Positions 1 to 7,169 of a stretch of DNA of 46,011 nt are shown here, piece after piece; within the stretch, counting starts at the first letter, position 1; every line of letters begins with the position of its first letter. Under the pieces are notes generated by a model that was not told the DNA's origin, did not search any database, and worked only from the letters and a program-made list of their open reading frames with translations. The position numbers and the translations under genes are program-made. The stretch spans positions 1-46,011 of the forward strand of contig JAGCPA010000016.1 in NCBI GenBank assembly GCA_017642445.1. Reading direction: 5' to 3'. Origin of the DNA: Spirochaetia bacterium. Its GTDB lineage: Bacteria > Spirochaetota > Spirochaetia > CADAEX01.

Positions 1-215
1 GGAACAGCCTTATACTGGTATGTCAGGTTGTCTGTGAGATTAGGATTATCAACACTGATAATTTTTTCAGAAGCATCTTCGGATTCAACAGCAAAAGAGA
101 TTTTCACAACCCCTTCTTTTTCTGCTGTAGCTTCGTCACTGCCGCTTGATGTGCAGGCAAAGAAAGAAAAAACAAGAAGAACGCACACAAGTCCCGATAA
201 TAATTTAGTCTTCAT
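1..215 (-). CDS. lipoprotein, 5' part only (runs off window)
   Basis: The reading frame starts at an ATG at 215 and is open to the window edge, giving 71 residues. The N-terminus is a lipoprotein signal: Met-Lys-Thr-Lys, a hydrophobic stretch (residues 5-19), then a Phe-Phe-Ala-Cys lipobox with the lipidated Cys at 21. A Ser/Gly/acidic linker follows. A GGAG Shine-Dalgarno lies 7 nt before the ATG and a good promoter lies at 248-276. The visible mature part is acidic and shows no family I recognise. It is expected at the cell envelope; function unknown. Confidence 0.75.
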   Translation of the reverse strand, partial: MKTKLLSGLVCVLLVFSFFACTSSGSDEATAEKEGVVKISFAVESEDASEKIISVDNPNLTDNLTYQYKAV

Positions 216-247
216 TATGGAACTCCATAAAGCAAAAATATATATTA

Positions 248-276
248 ATAATAAATCTTATATATAATATCGTCAA
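248..276 (-). promoter_or_regulatory. promoter of the lipoprotein gene
   Basis: TTGACG (-35, 271-276), a 17-nt spacer and TATTAT (-10, 248-253) on the minus strand, inside a very AT-rich gap. The -35 is identical to that of the dctP promoter. Confidence 0.65.
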
Positions 277-316
277 TATTTAATTAAAAAAAAAGCAATA
301 ATAACAAAAATTTATC

Positions 317-565
317 TTAAAGATTACTTTTGTCAATCTGCTTTGCCTGCTCCGCCGCCTTCTTCTCGGCAGCCTTCTCAATCTTCACCTGCTCCTTGTG
401 TTTCTTATACCACTTGCCTGCGCAGCAGGAGAACGGCATCATGACCGCACAGCTCAATATGACTGCCGCTATAATGGCCAGCCATTTTGACTTGATCTTG
501 AGTCCAGCTAAAATAATGATTGCAATAATTGCAGCAAGGCATACTATCATGCCGAATAAAGCCAT
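317..565 (-). CDS. small two-helix membrane protein
   Basis: An 82-aa protein. Two hydrophobic segments (about residues 4-22 and 27-45) are followed by Cys-Cys and a strongly charged Lys/Glu/Ala-rich tail (about 50-82) that should be helical and cytoplasmic. A GAGGG Shine-Dalgarno 8 nt upstream fixes the ATG at 565. The gene lies 50 bp downstream of mltG on the same strand, so it could be read from the mltG operon or from the weak promoter at 587-615. I do not recognise a family; function unknown. Confidence 0.6.
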   Translation of the reverse strand: MALFGMIVCLAAIIAIIILAGLKIKSKWLAIIAAVILSCAVMMPFSCCAGKWYKKHKEQVKIEKAAEKKAAEQAKQIDKSNL

Positions 566-586
566 ATAATTAACCCTCTTTTTTTT

Positions 587-615
587 ATTTTATACCAATT
601 GTCTGCAGAGCGCAA
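587..615 (-). promoter_or_regulatory. possible promoter of the small membrane protein gene
   Basis: TTGCGC (610-615), a 17-nt spacer and TAAAAT (587-592) on the minus strand, just after the mltG stop. Only a moderate match to a sigma-70 promoter. Confidence 0.3.
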
Positions 616-616
616 G

Positions 617-1648
617 TCACCTTTTCTTAAGGTAGAGAACACGTGCATTGTTATGCTCCGAGAACCGCTTGGAGAAATAGTGCTCCCCTGTCGCCGGATC
701 CTTGAGCAGGAAGTAAAGGTAGTCGGTCTCGGGCGGATTGAAGGCAGCCTCAAGCGAGACAGCGCCGGGATTGCAGATAGGGGTCGGCGGCAGTCCTCGG
801 TTCAGGTATGTGTTGTATGGCGACTTTATCTTAAGGTCGTCGTAGGTTATGTATTCTGGATGCTTTTTCCCCTGGACCTCGGTGATTATGTACTCCACAG
901 TGGCGCAGGATGAGAGGGCTATATTGTGCTCAAGCCTGTTGTAGAAGACCGATGCTATAAGCGGCGCCTCCTGCGGCAGCCTGTACTCCCGCTCCACTAT
1001 GGAGGCCAGGATAACTTTGCTGTAGATCTCCTCGGGCTTCAGGTTCTTCCAGTCGGGATAGAAAGAATTCAGCTTGGCATAGAATGTGTCCAGCAGGGCA
1101 GAGAGCACTGTCTTGGCAGAGAGCCCTTTCTGAAAAAGATATGAGTCTGGGAATATATATCCCTGGGCGCTGTCGGCTGTTATGAAATACTGGGAAAGGA
1201 GCTCCCTGTCATGGGCAGCCGCTATGAACTCATCGGCTTTGGCAAGGTCTGCCTCCTCCAGAATGGAGGCGATACGGTTCAAGGTTATCCCCTCTGGGAT
1301 AGTCACTTTTATGTTGATGCCGCTTCCTGCCACAATAAGGTTCTGGATCTCGCGCGGGGTCATGGCTGCGCTTAAGTTGTACTGCCCCGACTTGAAGCTG
1401 TTCTCTGTCTTATCCAGCTTTGCGATGATCCGCATATACAGCGCTGATTTTATAAGGTGCTGCTCCTCCAGGCGCGCTGCTATAGATGGAAGGTGCTCCC
1501 CGTTCTCCACCGTGAACACCACAGTCTCCCCTTCCGGGTCTGCACACTGGCCGTAGTAGCCCCAGGCATACCATGCACTGCCTGCAGCAATGCCGAAGAT
1601 GATGAGCACAGAGATGAAAAAGATGAGCAGAGCCGCAAGAACTTTCAT
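617..1648 (-). CDS. mltG: endolytic murein transglycosylase MltG (YceG-like)
   Basis: A 343-aa protein matching the YceG/MltG family, which cleaves nascent glycan strands and is thought to set their length. An N-terminal membrane anchor (about residues 4-28) is followed by a LysM-like segment (about 43-110) and the catalytic domain. The signature A-S-I-V-E has the predicted catalytic Glu at about 219, followed by the family's V-F-Y-N-R-L motif. The ATG overlaps the stop of the preceding 66-aa gene (ATGA), and GGAG lies upstream. The domain should sit in the periplasm. Its presence implies the organism makes peptidoglycan. Length is typical of the family. Confidence 0.93.
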   Translation of the reverse strand: MKVLAALLIFFISVLIIFGIAAGSAWYAWGYYGQCADPEGETVVFTVENGEHLPSIAARLEEQHLIKSALYMRIIAKLDKTENSFKSGQYNLSAAMTPREIQNLIVAGSGINIKVTIPEGITLNRIASILEEADLAKADEFIAAAHDRELLSQYFITADSAQGYIFPDSYLFQKGLSAKTVLSALLDTFYAKLNSFYPDWKNLKPEEIYSKVILASIVEREYRLPQEAPLIASVFYNRLEHNIALSSCATVEYIITEVQGKKHPEYITYDDLKIKSPYNTYLNRGLPPTPICNPGAVSLEAAFNPPETDYLYFLLKDPATGEHYFSKRFSEHNNARVLYLKKR

Positions 1649-1845
1649 CTCTTTTTCTCCTTAAGCGGTGCAAGATTCTCTTTAGCCAGAGCTTTGAGGT
1701 GCTCTATCTCCTGGATTGAGAAGTGCTGATACACCTGTTTCTCAAGCTGACATTTAAAGGCATATAAAGATGGCGAGAGTGTGCTCTCCACAGCAGAGAG
1801 GAGGAAATAGAGCTCATTGCATAAATTCTGGTCTATCTCTGTCAT
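1645..1845 (-). CDS. small coupled protein, unknown function (66 aa)
   Basis: Its ATG (1845-1843) overlaps the TGA of the upstream CxxCxxCC gene as ATGA, and its own TGA overlaps the mltG ATG the same way, so all three look translationally coupled. A longer frame opening 13 codons upstream exists inside the neighbour, but the ATGA junction makes the shorter 66-aa form likelier. The protein looks helical, with Leu/Glu/Lys-rich segments, one Cys near the N-terminus and a basic C-terminus. No signal peptide or membrane segment is visible. I do not recognise the family. Confidence 0.6.
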   Translation of the reverse strand: MTEIDQNLCNELYFLLSAVESTLSPSLYAFKCQLEKQVYQHFSIQEIEHLKALAKENLAPLKEKKR

Positions 1846-2279
1846 ATTGTGATAAGTCTCTCCCTCTTGCGGCTTACAAGCCACTCCTCTATCTCTTCCC
1901 TGGTATGGAGCTTTCCTTTGTTCACTCCGGGACAGGATGATGCAAGGTTATCCCATGCTTCCTTTGATTCCATATACGGAGCCCAGAAAGGAAAGCTCCT
2001 GCACTGCAGAGGCCTTGCATCATACACGGCACAGCCTCCGTCCCTCCAGAATATACAGTCGAAGTTCTCCTTCTCTATCAAGCTTATACGGAAATCTCCC
2101 CCTGTGTCCACCTTTACGCAATATTTTTCCAGGAAATCATCCTGGGTCATGGAGAGTTTCTGAGAAAGCTTTTCCAGATCTGAATGGGAAAGAAAGACAT
2201 AGCCTGCGTCAAATCTGCAGCAGCCGGAGCAGCGCTGGCATTCAAAATGGAGACCATCTTTATAAAAAGGCTCTTCCAT
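1842..2279 (-). CDS. YkgJ-type cysteine cluster protein (CxxCxxCC)
   Basis: A 145-aa protein with an N-terminal C-x2-C-x2-C-C cluster (Cys14, 17, 20, 21) and later Cys residues in C-A-V-Y-D-x-R-P-L-Q-C-R-S-F-P-F, the two halves of the UPF0153/YkgJ family. Members are believed to bind zinc or iron through these Cys residues; the biological role is not settled. The start at 2279 follows a weak AAGGCGG site just after the tRNA-Tyr terminator, so expression may depend on terminator readthrough. It is the first gene of the coupled trio ending in mltG. Confidence 0.85.
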   Translation of the reverse strand: MEEPFYKDGLHFECQRCSGCCRFDAGYVFLSHSDLEKLSQKLSMTQDDFLEKYCVKVDTGGDFRISLIEKENFDCIFWRDGGCAVYDARPLQCRSFPFWAPYMESKEAWDNLASSCPGVNKGKLHTREEIEEWLVSRKRERLITI

Positions 2280-2290
2280 AAAACCGCCTT

Positions 2291-2323
2291 AAGAAAAAAA
2301 AGCCTCCTGAAAAATCAGGAGGC
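2291..2323 (-). terminator. intrinsic terminator of the tRNA-Thr/tRNA-Tyr unit
   Basis: A perfect 9-bp stem GCCTCCTGA/TCAGGAGGC with a 4-nt loop, followed on the minus strand by a run of T residues. It sits 3 nt after the tRNA-Tyr 3' end. Confidence 0.9.
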
Positions 2324-2325
2324 AA

Positions 2326-2407
2326 TGGGGAGAATAGGATTCGGACCTATGAAGACTGAGTCAACAGATTTACAGTCTGCCCCCTTTGACCGCTCGGGAA
2401 TCTCCCC
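2326..2407 (-). tRNA. tRNA-Tyr (GUA)
   Basis: An 82-nt cloverleaf with acceptor GGGGAGA/TCTCCCC, anticodon GTA in the loop and a long type II variable arm, as expected for bacterial tRNA-Tyr. The T arm contains GTCCGAATC. The discriminator is A and CCA is not encoded. It lies 8 nt downstream of tRNA-Thr and shares its promoter. Confidence 0.96.
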
Positions 2408-2415
2408 AGTTTTAC

Positions 2416-2489
2416 AGCCACCTGTCCGATTCGAACGGACGACCCCGAGATTACAAGTCACGTGCTCTGGCCAGCTGAGCTAAGGTGGC
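2416..2489 (-). tRNA. tRNA-Thr (UGU)
   Basis: A 74-nt cloverleaf with a perfect acceptor stem GCCACCT/AGGTGGC, T arm GTCCG/CGGAC and anticodon loop CTTGTAA giving anticodon TGT. Discriminator T, CCA not encoded. The anticodon stem CGTGA/TCTCG carries a T-T mismatch at the 29-41 pair. First gene of a Thr-Tyr pair. Confidence 0.95.
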
Positions 2490-2502
2490 ATCAGCTTTGA
2501 TT

Positions 2503-2531
2503 AGAATATTAAAACTGCACAGGAAAGTCAA
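2503..2531 (-). promoter_or_regulatory. promoter of the tRNA-Thr/tRNA-Tyr unit
   Basis: TTGACT (2526-2531), an exact 17-nt spacer and TATTCT (2503-2508). The -10 ends 13 nt before the tRNA-Thr 5' end, leaving a very short leader. Confidence 0.8.
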
Positions 2532-2553
2532 TAGAGTTTTCAATTTTTTTGCC

Positions 2554-2582
2554 TTGCAGAAGAATTTGTAAACCGTTAAATT
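2554..2582 (+). promoter_or_regulatory. possible promoter giving a leaderless HAD mRNA
   Basis: TTGCAG (2554-2559), a 17-nt spacer and TAAATT (2577-2582). The expected start site would fall on or next to the HAD start codon at 2589, and no Shine-Dalgarno is visible there. Confidence 0.3.
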
Positions 2583-2588
2583 AGTAAT

Positions 2589-3233
2589 ATGAAATACACC
2601 GCCATTGCCTGGGACTGGAACGGCACACTGCTGGATGATGCACATATCTGCGCCGAATGTGTCAACGACATGCTCCGCAAAAGGAATATGCCTCTCCTGG
2701 ACCTTCCCACCTACAGGAGCTATGTGGAGAATCCTATCATAAAGGCCTACGAGCATATCTTTGACCTCAAGGTGGTGACCTTTGACATTATTGTCAAGGA
2801 GTTCTACGAAAGCTATCCCAGGTATATGAAAGATGCCAAGCTGATTCCCGAGTCTTACCAGATGCTGGATTATTTCAAAGAGAAAGGATGCAGACAGATC
2901 ATAATAACTGCTGCCCACACCCCCGACGTTGTTGAATATTTATGCAAGTTCGGTATAAAAAACTATTTCGATGCTGTCCTGGGCTCCGACGACTTTCAGG
3001 GAGGCTCCAAAATAAGCTGGGCTTTGGAGTATGCAAAAAGTGAAAAATTTTCCAACGAGAGGCTGCTTATGATAGGCGATACTGCACACGATGCCGAGAC
3101 TGCCGCCGCCATAGGGGCCGACTGCATACTTTTCTCAGGCGGGCATCAGGACGAGAAACGGCTTAAGGCCACAGGTTGCCCAGTGGTGAAAAATCTCTTA
3201 GAGATCAAGTCTCTTATTGAGCAGAATCAGTGA
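2589..3233 (+). CDS. HAD-superfamily hydrolase (phosphoglycolate-phosphatase-like)
   Basis: A 214-aa protein with HAD motif I at residues 9-13 (D-W-N-G-T), motif II I-I-I-T-A-A-H around residue 100, a Lys at the usual motif III position and motif IV M-I-G-D-T-A-H-D-A near residue 160. The layout fits the Gph-like phosphatase subfamily with a helical cap. The residue two after the nucleophile Asp9 is Asn, not the usual acid/base Asp. The exact substrate cannot be read from sequence. It is the only plus-strand gene in the left half, and its 3' end overlaps tlyA by 20 nt tail to tail. No Shine-Dalgarno precedes the ATG. Confidence 0.85.
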   Translation: MKYTAIAWDWNGTLLDDAHICAECVNDMLRKRNMPLLDLPTYRSYVENPIIKAYEHIFDLKVVTFDIIVKEFYESYPRYMKDAKLIPESYQMLDYFKEKGCRQIIITAAHTPDVVEYLCKFGIKNYFDAVLGSDDFQGGSKISWALEYAKSEKFSNERLLMIGDTAHDAETAAAIGADCILFSGGHQDEKRLKATGCPVVKNLLEIKSLIEQNQ

Positions 3234-3939
3234 TTATGCACAGAAATTCCCGGTTCCCCTTGGTTCCCAGGATCGGAGACTCAATCATATCGGTAATATA
3301 GGTATTATCCTCGGCTAAAAGGCGCTCAGTCTCGGCCAGAACCCGGCGGAGATCCTCTTCCTTCCGGATTACGCCGTCAAAACCAGGCACCAGTCCACGC
3401 TCCTCAAACTGCGGCTTTACCAGGGCAATAAGCTTTTTCTCCCTGGTCAGGGAAAGAATGTGGGATGCGGCATGAACTATGGAGCGGAAAGAGAGGTCGC
3501 AGACTGCAATATCGGGCTGTGGATCCAGTGCTGTGACATCCATGATGTTGGTCTTTTCCCTGACCAGCACCGCCGGGTTCTGGCGCAGTTTAAAGTCAAG
3601 CTGGTTGGACCCTGAGTCCACTGCGTGGACCAGCACGGCACCATGCTGCAGAAGGCAGTCGGTAAAGCCCCCGGTGGAGCTTCCTGCATCCAGCACAACT
3701 TTGCCTTTAACATCAATATGCCAGGTATCAAGTGCTTTCTCAAGCTTGAAGCCACCCCTGGATACATACTTTTTATCGGCAAGCACCACCGGGGTATCCT
3801 CGGGAAAAAGCTCCTTGGGATTCTTGATCACTCCCCCATCAACTATTACTTCGCCGCACAGGATATGGGAATAGAGTTTATCGCTTGAATATTCCGGGTA
3901 GGTTTTCTTAAGCAGGGTAAGGAGCGGAACCTTTTTCAT
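3214..3939 (-). CDS. tlyA: TlyA-family rRNA 2'-O-methyltransferase (hemolysin A family)
   Basis: A 241-aa protein. An N-terminal S4 RNA-binding domain (about residues 1-60) is followed by a Rossmann methyltransferase domain with the SAM-binding motif V-L-D-A-G-S-S-T-G-G-F-T-D (about 81-93) and the acidic strand end H-A-V-D-S-G. This is the TlyA architecture; TlyA 2'-O-methylates rRNA cytidines in actinobacteria. The hemolysin name in spirochaetes is historical. The gene starts 6 nt after ymdB ends, so the two are probably one operon. Convergent overlap with the HAD gene at the 3' end. Confidence 0.9.
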   Translation of the reverse strand: MKKVPLLTLLKKTYPEYSSDKLYSHILCGEVIVDGGVIKNPKELFPEDTPVVLADKKYVSRGGFKLEKALDTWHIDVKGKVVLDAGSSTGGFTDCLLQHGAVLVHAVDSGSNQLDFKLRQNPAVLVREKTNIMDVTALDPQPDIAVCDLSFRSIVHAASHILSLTREKKLIALVKPQFEERGLVPGFDGVIRKEEDLRRVLAETERLLAEDNTYITDMIESPILGTKGNREFLCIITDSAQ

Positions 3940-3945
3940 AGGCTT

Positions 3946-4737
3946 TCAGACAGGCTCTGCAAGGCGCTCTATGGAAATGGCTCTGCCGCTCTGGACATCG
4001 GCTTTGATAAGGACACCGCAGAATGTCACAGGCAGATCTGCAATCTCCATCTTAAGGGGCATCTGGGTAAGGGAACGCTCTATGGAGATCTCTTTTATGG
4101 TTCCGATCACAGAGTCTTCGGGGCCGGTCATACCTACATCGGTTATGTATGCTGTGCCACCTTTCAGGATACGCTCATCTGCAGTCTGCACATGGGTGTG
4201 GGTTCCTACCAGCGCGCTAACCTGGCCGTCCAGCCAGCAGCCCAGGGCCTCTTTCTCGGAGCTTGATTCAGCATGGAAATCCACCAGTATAAGAGGTGTT
4301 TCCTTTCTGAGTTTTTTTGCAAGCTCCCTGCCGCACCGGAACGGGCACTCTATGGTGCTCATATTCTCGCGCCCCTGCAGGTTCATTACAGCCAGCTTAA
4401 CACCGTGTTTCTCCACAATGCAGCTGCCGTGGCCAGGGACATCGGCCGGGAAGTTTGCAGGGCGCAGTATAGCCTCTTTCTCGTCCAGGTATGGGTAAAT
4501 CTCGTTCTTCTGCCACACATGGTTGCCGGTGGTTATTACATCGGCGCCACCCTGGAACATCTGCTCTGCAGCGGCAGGGAGAATACCGAACCCCTCGGCC
4601 GAATTCTCGCCGTTCACCACAGTGAAGTCTGCATTATATTTTTTTATGAGGCTCTTAAGATTGAAGAAAACAGCCCTGTTCCCAGGCTGACCTATAATGT
4701 CTCCGAGGAACAGGATGTTGATTGTATCAGCGGGCAT
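3946..4737 (-). CDS. ymdB: YmdB-family metallophosphoesterase
   Basis: A 263-aa protein of the YmdB family, with the N-terminal metal-binding motif F-L-G-D-I-I-G, then V-V-N-G-E-N-S-A-E-G-F-G, T-T-G-N-H-V-W, D-F-H-A-E and V-G-T-H-T-H-V-Q-T-A-D: the Asp, Asn and His ligands of a binuclear metal centre. Bacillus YmdB hydrolyses 2',3'-cyclic nucleotides and affects global gene expression. It overlaps the 3' end of rny by 11 nt, the same rny-ymdB pairing seen in Firmicutes, which suggests coupled expression and a shared role in RNA turnover. Confidence 0.92.
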   Translation of the reverse strand: MPADTINILFLGDIIGQPGNRAVFFNLKSLIKKYNADFTVVNGENSAEGFGILPAAAEQMFQGGADVITTGNHVWQKNEIYPYLDEKEAILRPANFPADVPGHGSCIVEKHGVKLAVMNLQGRENMSTIECPFRCGRELAKKLRKETPLILVDFHAESSSEKEALGCWLDGQVSALVGTHTHVQTADERILKGGTAYITDVGMTGPEDSVIGTIKEISIERSLTQMPLKMEIADLPVTFCGVLIKADVQSGRAISIERLAEPV

Positions 4738-6256
4738 ATTCCACTATCCGGGTCTCGCGGATAATTGTTACCCTGATTCTTCCAGGATACCTGAGGTCGG
4801 TCTCGATCTTCTTGGTTATCTGGCGGCACAGATCTGCAGCTTTCTCGTCGTTGATCTGGTCGCTGTTCACCAGGATACGAAGCTCACGGCCTGCCTGGAT
4901 TGCATATGCTTTCTCTATGCCGTCGAACTGGAGTGCAACATTCTCCAGGTTCTCAAGCCGCTTGATATAGTTGTCGATAGTCTCTTTCCGTGCGCCAGGC
5001 CGTGCGGCGGAGATTGCATCTGCAATCTGCACGATTATGGCTTCCAGAGTTGTAGGCTCGATATCGTTGTGGTGTGCACCGATAGCGTTTACCACCCGTG
5101 GATCCTCGCCCATCTTCCGGGCAATCTCCATACCAACCTCTGCGTGGTTTCCTTCGCCGTCCGACTCTACACCTTTTCCGATATCGTGCAGCAGTGCTGC
5201 CCGGTGTGCCAGAGATCGGTTTGCACCAAGCTCTGCGGCAATAAGACCTGCTATGATTGCAACTTCCTTGGAGTGCTGCAGCACATTCTGTCCGTAGCTG
5301 GTCCTGAAGTGGAGCCGTCCAAGAGCCCGGATTCCTTCCTGAGGCATGTTGTGGATACCTACATCAAAGAGAACTTTCTCTCCTTCGTCATAGATGACCT
5401 GATTGATATCCTTGGTAACTTTCTGAACCACATCCTCGATTCTTGCCGGATGGATACGTCCATCCATAACCAGGCGCTCAAGAGCTTCCTTGGCAATCTC
5501 TTTCTTGACTGGGTCGAAACAGGAGAGTACAACAGCCTCCGGGGTATCGTCGATAATGATATCTACACCGGTAAGGGTCTCCAGTGTACGGATGTTTCTT
5601 CCCTCGCGGCCTATGATGCGGCCTTTCATCTCGTCGGTAGGAAGAGAGACAGAAGTAACGGTGACATCGCCGGTAACTTCGGTGGCAACTCTCTGGATTG
5701 TGGTGACAAGAATCTCTCTTGCCTTTTTCTCGGCACTCAGCTGTGCTTCCTGCTCAATCTTGTTCAGGAGAACCTGGGCATCATGCTTTGCCTCGTTCTC
5801 CATAGACTGGATGATAAGCTGCTTTGCCTGGTCTGCTGTAAGCTGGGAAACTTCCTCCAGCTTCTTGCGCCAGATATTCTCCTGCTCTGTAAGGGCAGTA
5901 TCTCTTTCCTTTAAACCTCTCTCACGGTCAGCAATCTCTTGTGTCTGCTTCTCCAAGATACCTAACTTATTGTCCAGGTTATCTTCTTTCTGTATAAGTC
6001 GTCTTTCCTGCTTCTGAAGCTCAGCACGTCTGTCGCGGAATTCCCGTTCCTGCTGGTTGCGCTCCCTCAAGAGCTGATCCTTAGTCTCAAGGACAAGCTC
6101 CTTCTTTATCGCTTCCGCCTCTTTTACAGCATCCTGCTTGATGCGCTCTGCTTTCTGTTCAGAGGATGAAAGCTGAAACTTGGCATATACCCAACGTACA
6201 GTCCAACCTATTATCAAACCTAAGAGAGGAAGAATACAAAACCATATGTAAATCAT
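4727..6256 (-). CDS. rny: ribonuclease Y
   Basis: A 509-aa protein with an N-terminal membrane helix (about residues 2-22), a long Glu/Gln/Lys-rich coiled coil (about 28-170), a KH domain with G-R-I-I-G-R-E-G-R-N-I (about 212-222) and an HD domain with A-A-L-L-H-D-I-G-K. This is the complete RNase Y architecture: a membrane-anchored endoribonuclease that starts mRNA decay. AGGAGG lies 3-4 nt before the ATG at 6256 and a near-consensus promoter lies just upstream. First gene of rny-ymdB-tlyA. Confidence 0.97.
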   Translation of the reverse strand: MIYIWFCILPLLGLIIGWTVRWVYAKFQLSSSEQKAERIKQDAVKEAEAIKKELVLETKDQLLRERNQQEREFRDRRAELQKQERRLIQKEDNLDNKLGILEKQTQEIADRERGLKERDTALTEQENIWRKKLEEVSQLTADQAKQLIIQSMENEAKHDAQVLLNKIEQEAQLSAEKKAREILVTTIQRVATEVTGDVTVTSVSLPTDEMKGRIIGREGRNIRTLETLTGVDIIIDDTPEAVVLSCFDPVKKEIAKEALERLVMDGRIHPARIEDVVQKVTKDINQVIYDEGEKVLFDVGIHNMPQEGIRALGRLHFRTSYGQNVLQHSKEVAIIAGLIAAELGANRSLAHRAALLHDIGKGVESDGEGNHAEVGMEIARKMGEDPRVVNAIGAHHNDIEPTTLEAIIVQIADAISAARPGARKETIDNYIKRLENLENVALQFDGIEKAYAIQAGRELRILVNSDQINDEKAADLCRQITKKIETDLRYPGRIRVTIIRETRIVEYAR

Positions 6257-6289
6257 ACTTCCTCCTAATACATAGTATTCCAGTTAATT

Positions 6290-6318
6290 ATAATATATGT
6301 ATTTATTTTATGGGTCAA
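6290..6318 (-). promoter_or_regulatory. promoter of rny
   Basis: TTGACC (6313-6318), a 17-nt spacer and TATTAT (6290-6295). The -35 overlaps the TGA stop of the upstream unknown gene, so the rny operon can be transcribed independently of the ribosomal cluster. Confidence 0.65.
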
Positions 6319-7103
6319 GCAATAACTTGGATATTATTGATTTTTTTTATGATTTTTTTCACATTATCTGATGTGATGACTGTACTGTCGAATGCAAAGA
6401 AGAGATACCGGCCGTCGGTATCGGGTCCAAGAGGGGCAAAACAGCAGCTTGGGATATGCTGCAGGTGTCTTTCGGGGATAAGACCTGCAAGCTCGGTAAG
6501 CTCGCAGAATGATGAGTTTATTATGAGGGTGCGCCGCTTAGATAAAAGCTGGGTGTAGACTTCGCTCTCAAGAGGAAAATGGAACACGCTACCTCTGGGG
6601 TTTCCGAACCCAGGGGCAAAGAGGTCGGAAAAAGCATCGCCTTCCTTGGCGATTATGGCGGCATATGGGCTGCCGGTACCTGCAAGTAAAGCTGACAGCT
6701 CTTTCACCATACCAATCCTGTCGGAAGGTATAGCCTCTTCGGGAGATTCAGGTACAGCAGGTTCAGGTGCAGGAGCTGCAGGCTCTTTGTCCAGACCTAT
6801 GGCATCGGCGATAAGGCGCCTCAGGTTCTCGTCGGCAGCCTCCCCTGCATTCTGGTATACGCTTGAGTTTATCTCGTATACACCGTCGGAGAAATCTATG
6901 ACTGTATCGGTGCCCTTCATCAGATCCTCAAGCTCGATTATGCTTGCGATGCCGTCATCCTCCATGTTGATAAGCTTCTCTGCGAAGCCCATCCCCTGGT
7001 AGAGGTACGGTACAGTGTCACACAGCGCCGGTGCAGGGTTATACTTTCCCCTTATCGCATCAAGCCTTTTTCTGCGCCGTTCTATGTAACCTTCCTTCTC
7101 CAT
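6315..7103 (-). CDS. conserved-looking protein of unknown function (262 aa)
   Basis: It starts at an ATG preceded by GGGGAGAGAG and lies directly after the hairpin that closes the rplQ operon. Three parts can be seen. A basic N-terminus leads into a globular region (about 1-105). A Pro/Ala/Glu linker spans about 108-125. A C-terminal domain (about 128-262) has hydrophobic strands around R-R-T-L-I-I-N-S-S-F-C-E-L and R-Y-L-F-F-A-F-D-S-T that would fit a GAF-like alpha/beta fold; this last point is a guess. No signal peptide or membrane segment. Its position between rplQ and rny suggests a cytoplasmic housekeeping or regulatory role, but I do not recognise the family. Confidence 0.7.
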   Translation of the reverse strand: MEKEGYIERRRKRLDAIRGKYNPAPALCDTVPYLYQGMGFAEKLINMEDDGIASIIELEDLMKGTDTVIDFSDGVYEINSSVYQNAGEAADENLRRLIADAIGLDKEPAAPAPEPAVPESPEEAIPSDRIGMVKELSALLAGTGSPYAAIIAKEGDAFSDLFAPGFGNPRGSVFHFPLESEVYTQLLSKRRTLIINSSFCELTELAGLIPERHLQHIPSCCFAPLGPDTDGRYLFFAFDSTVITSDNVKKIIKKINNIQVIA

Positions 7104-7117
7104 CTCTCTCCCCGATA

Positions 7118-7145
7118 CAAATAAGGGGAAGTAAAATACTTCCCC
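7118..7145 (-). terminator. terminator-like hairpin after rplQ
   Basis: A perfect 9-bp stem GGGGAAGTA/TACTTCCCC with a 3-nt loop, followed on the minus strand by TTATTTGTAT. It is the first strong hairpin after the spc/alpha part of the ribosomal cluster and probably marks its end. The T tract is imperfect, so some readthrough is likely. Confidence 0.65.
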
Positions 7146-7169
7146 CTGATGCTCAATTCAATAAAAAGG

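Noticed and set aside
28-267. A plus-strand frame at the left edge
   Set aside because: Antisense to the lipoprotein gene, which has a signal peptide, ribosome-binding site and promoter.
2451-2918. A 155-codon minus-strand frame starting inside the HAD gene
   Set aside because: It is antisense to the HAD gene and runs through the tRNA promoter and into tRNA-Thr.
4697-5914. A 405-codon plus-strand frame opposite rny and the start of ymdB
   Set aside because: Shadow of two well-supported minus-strand genes; no ribosome-binding site.
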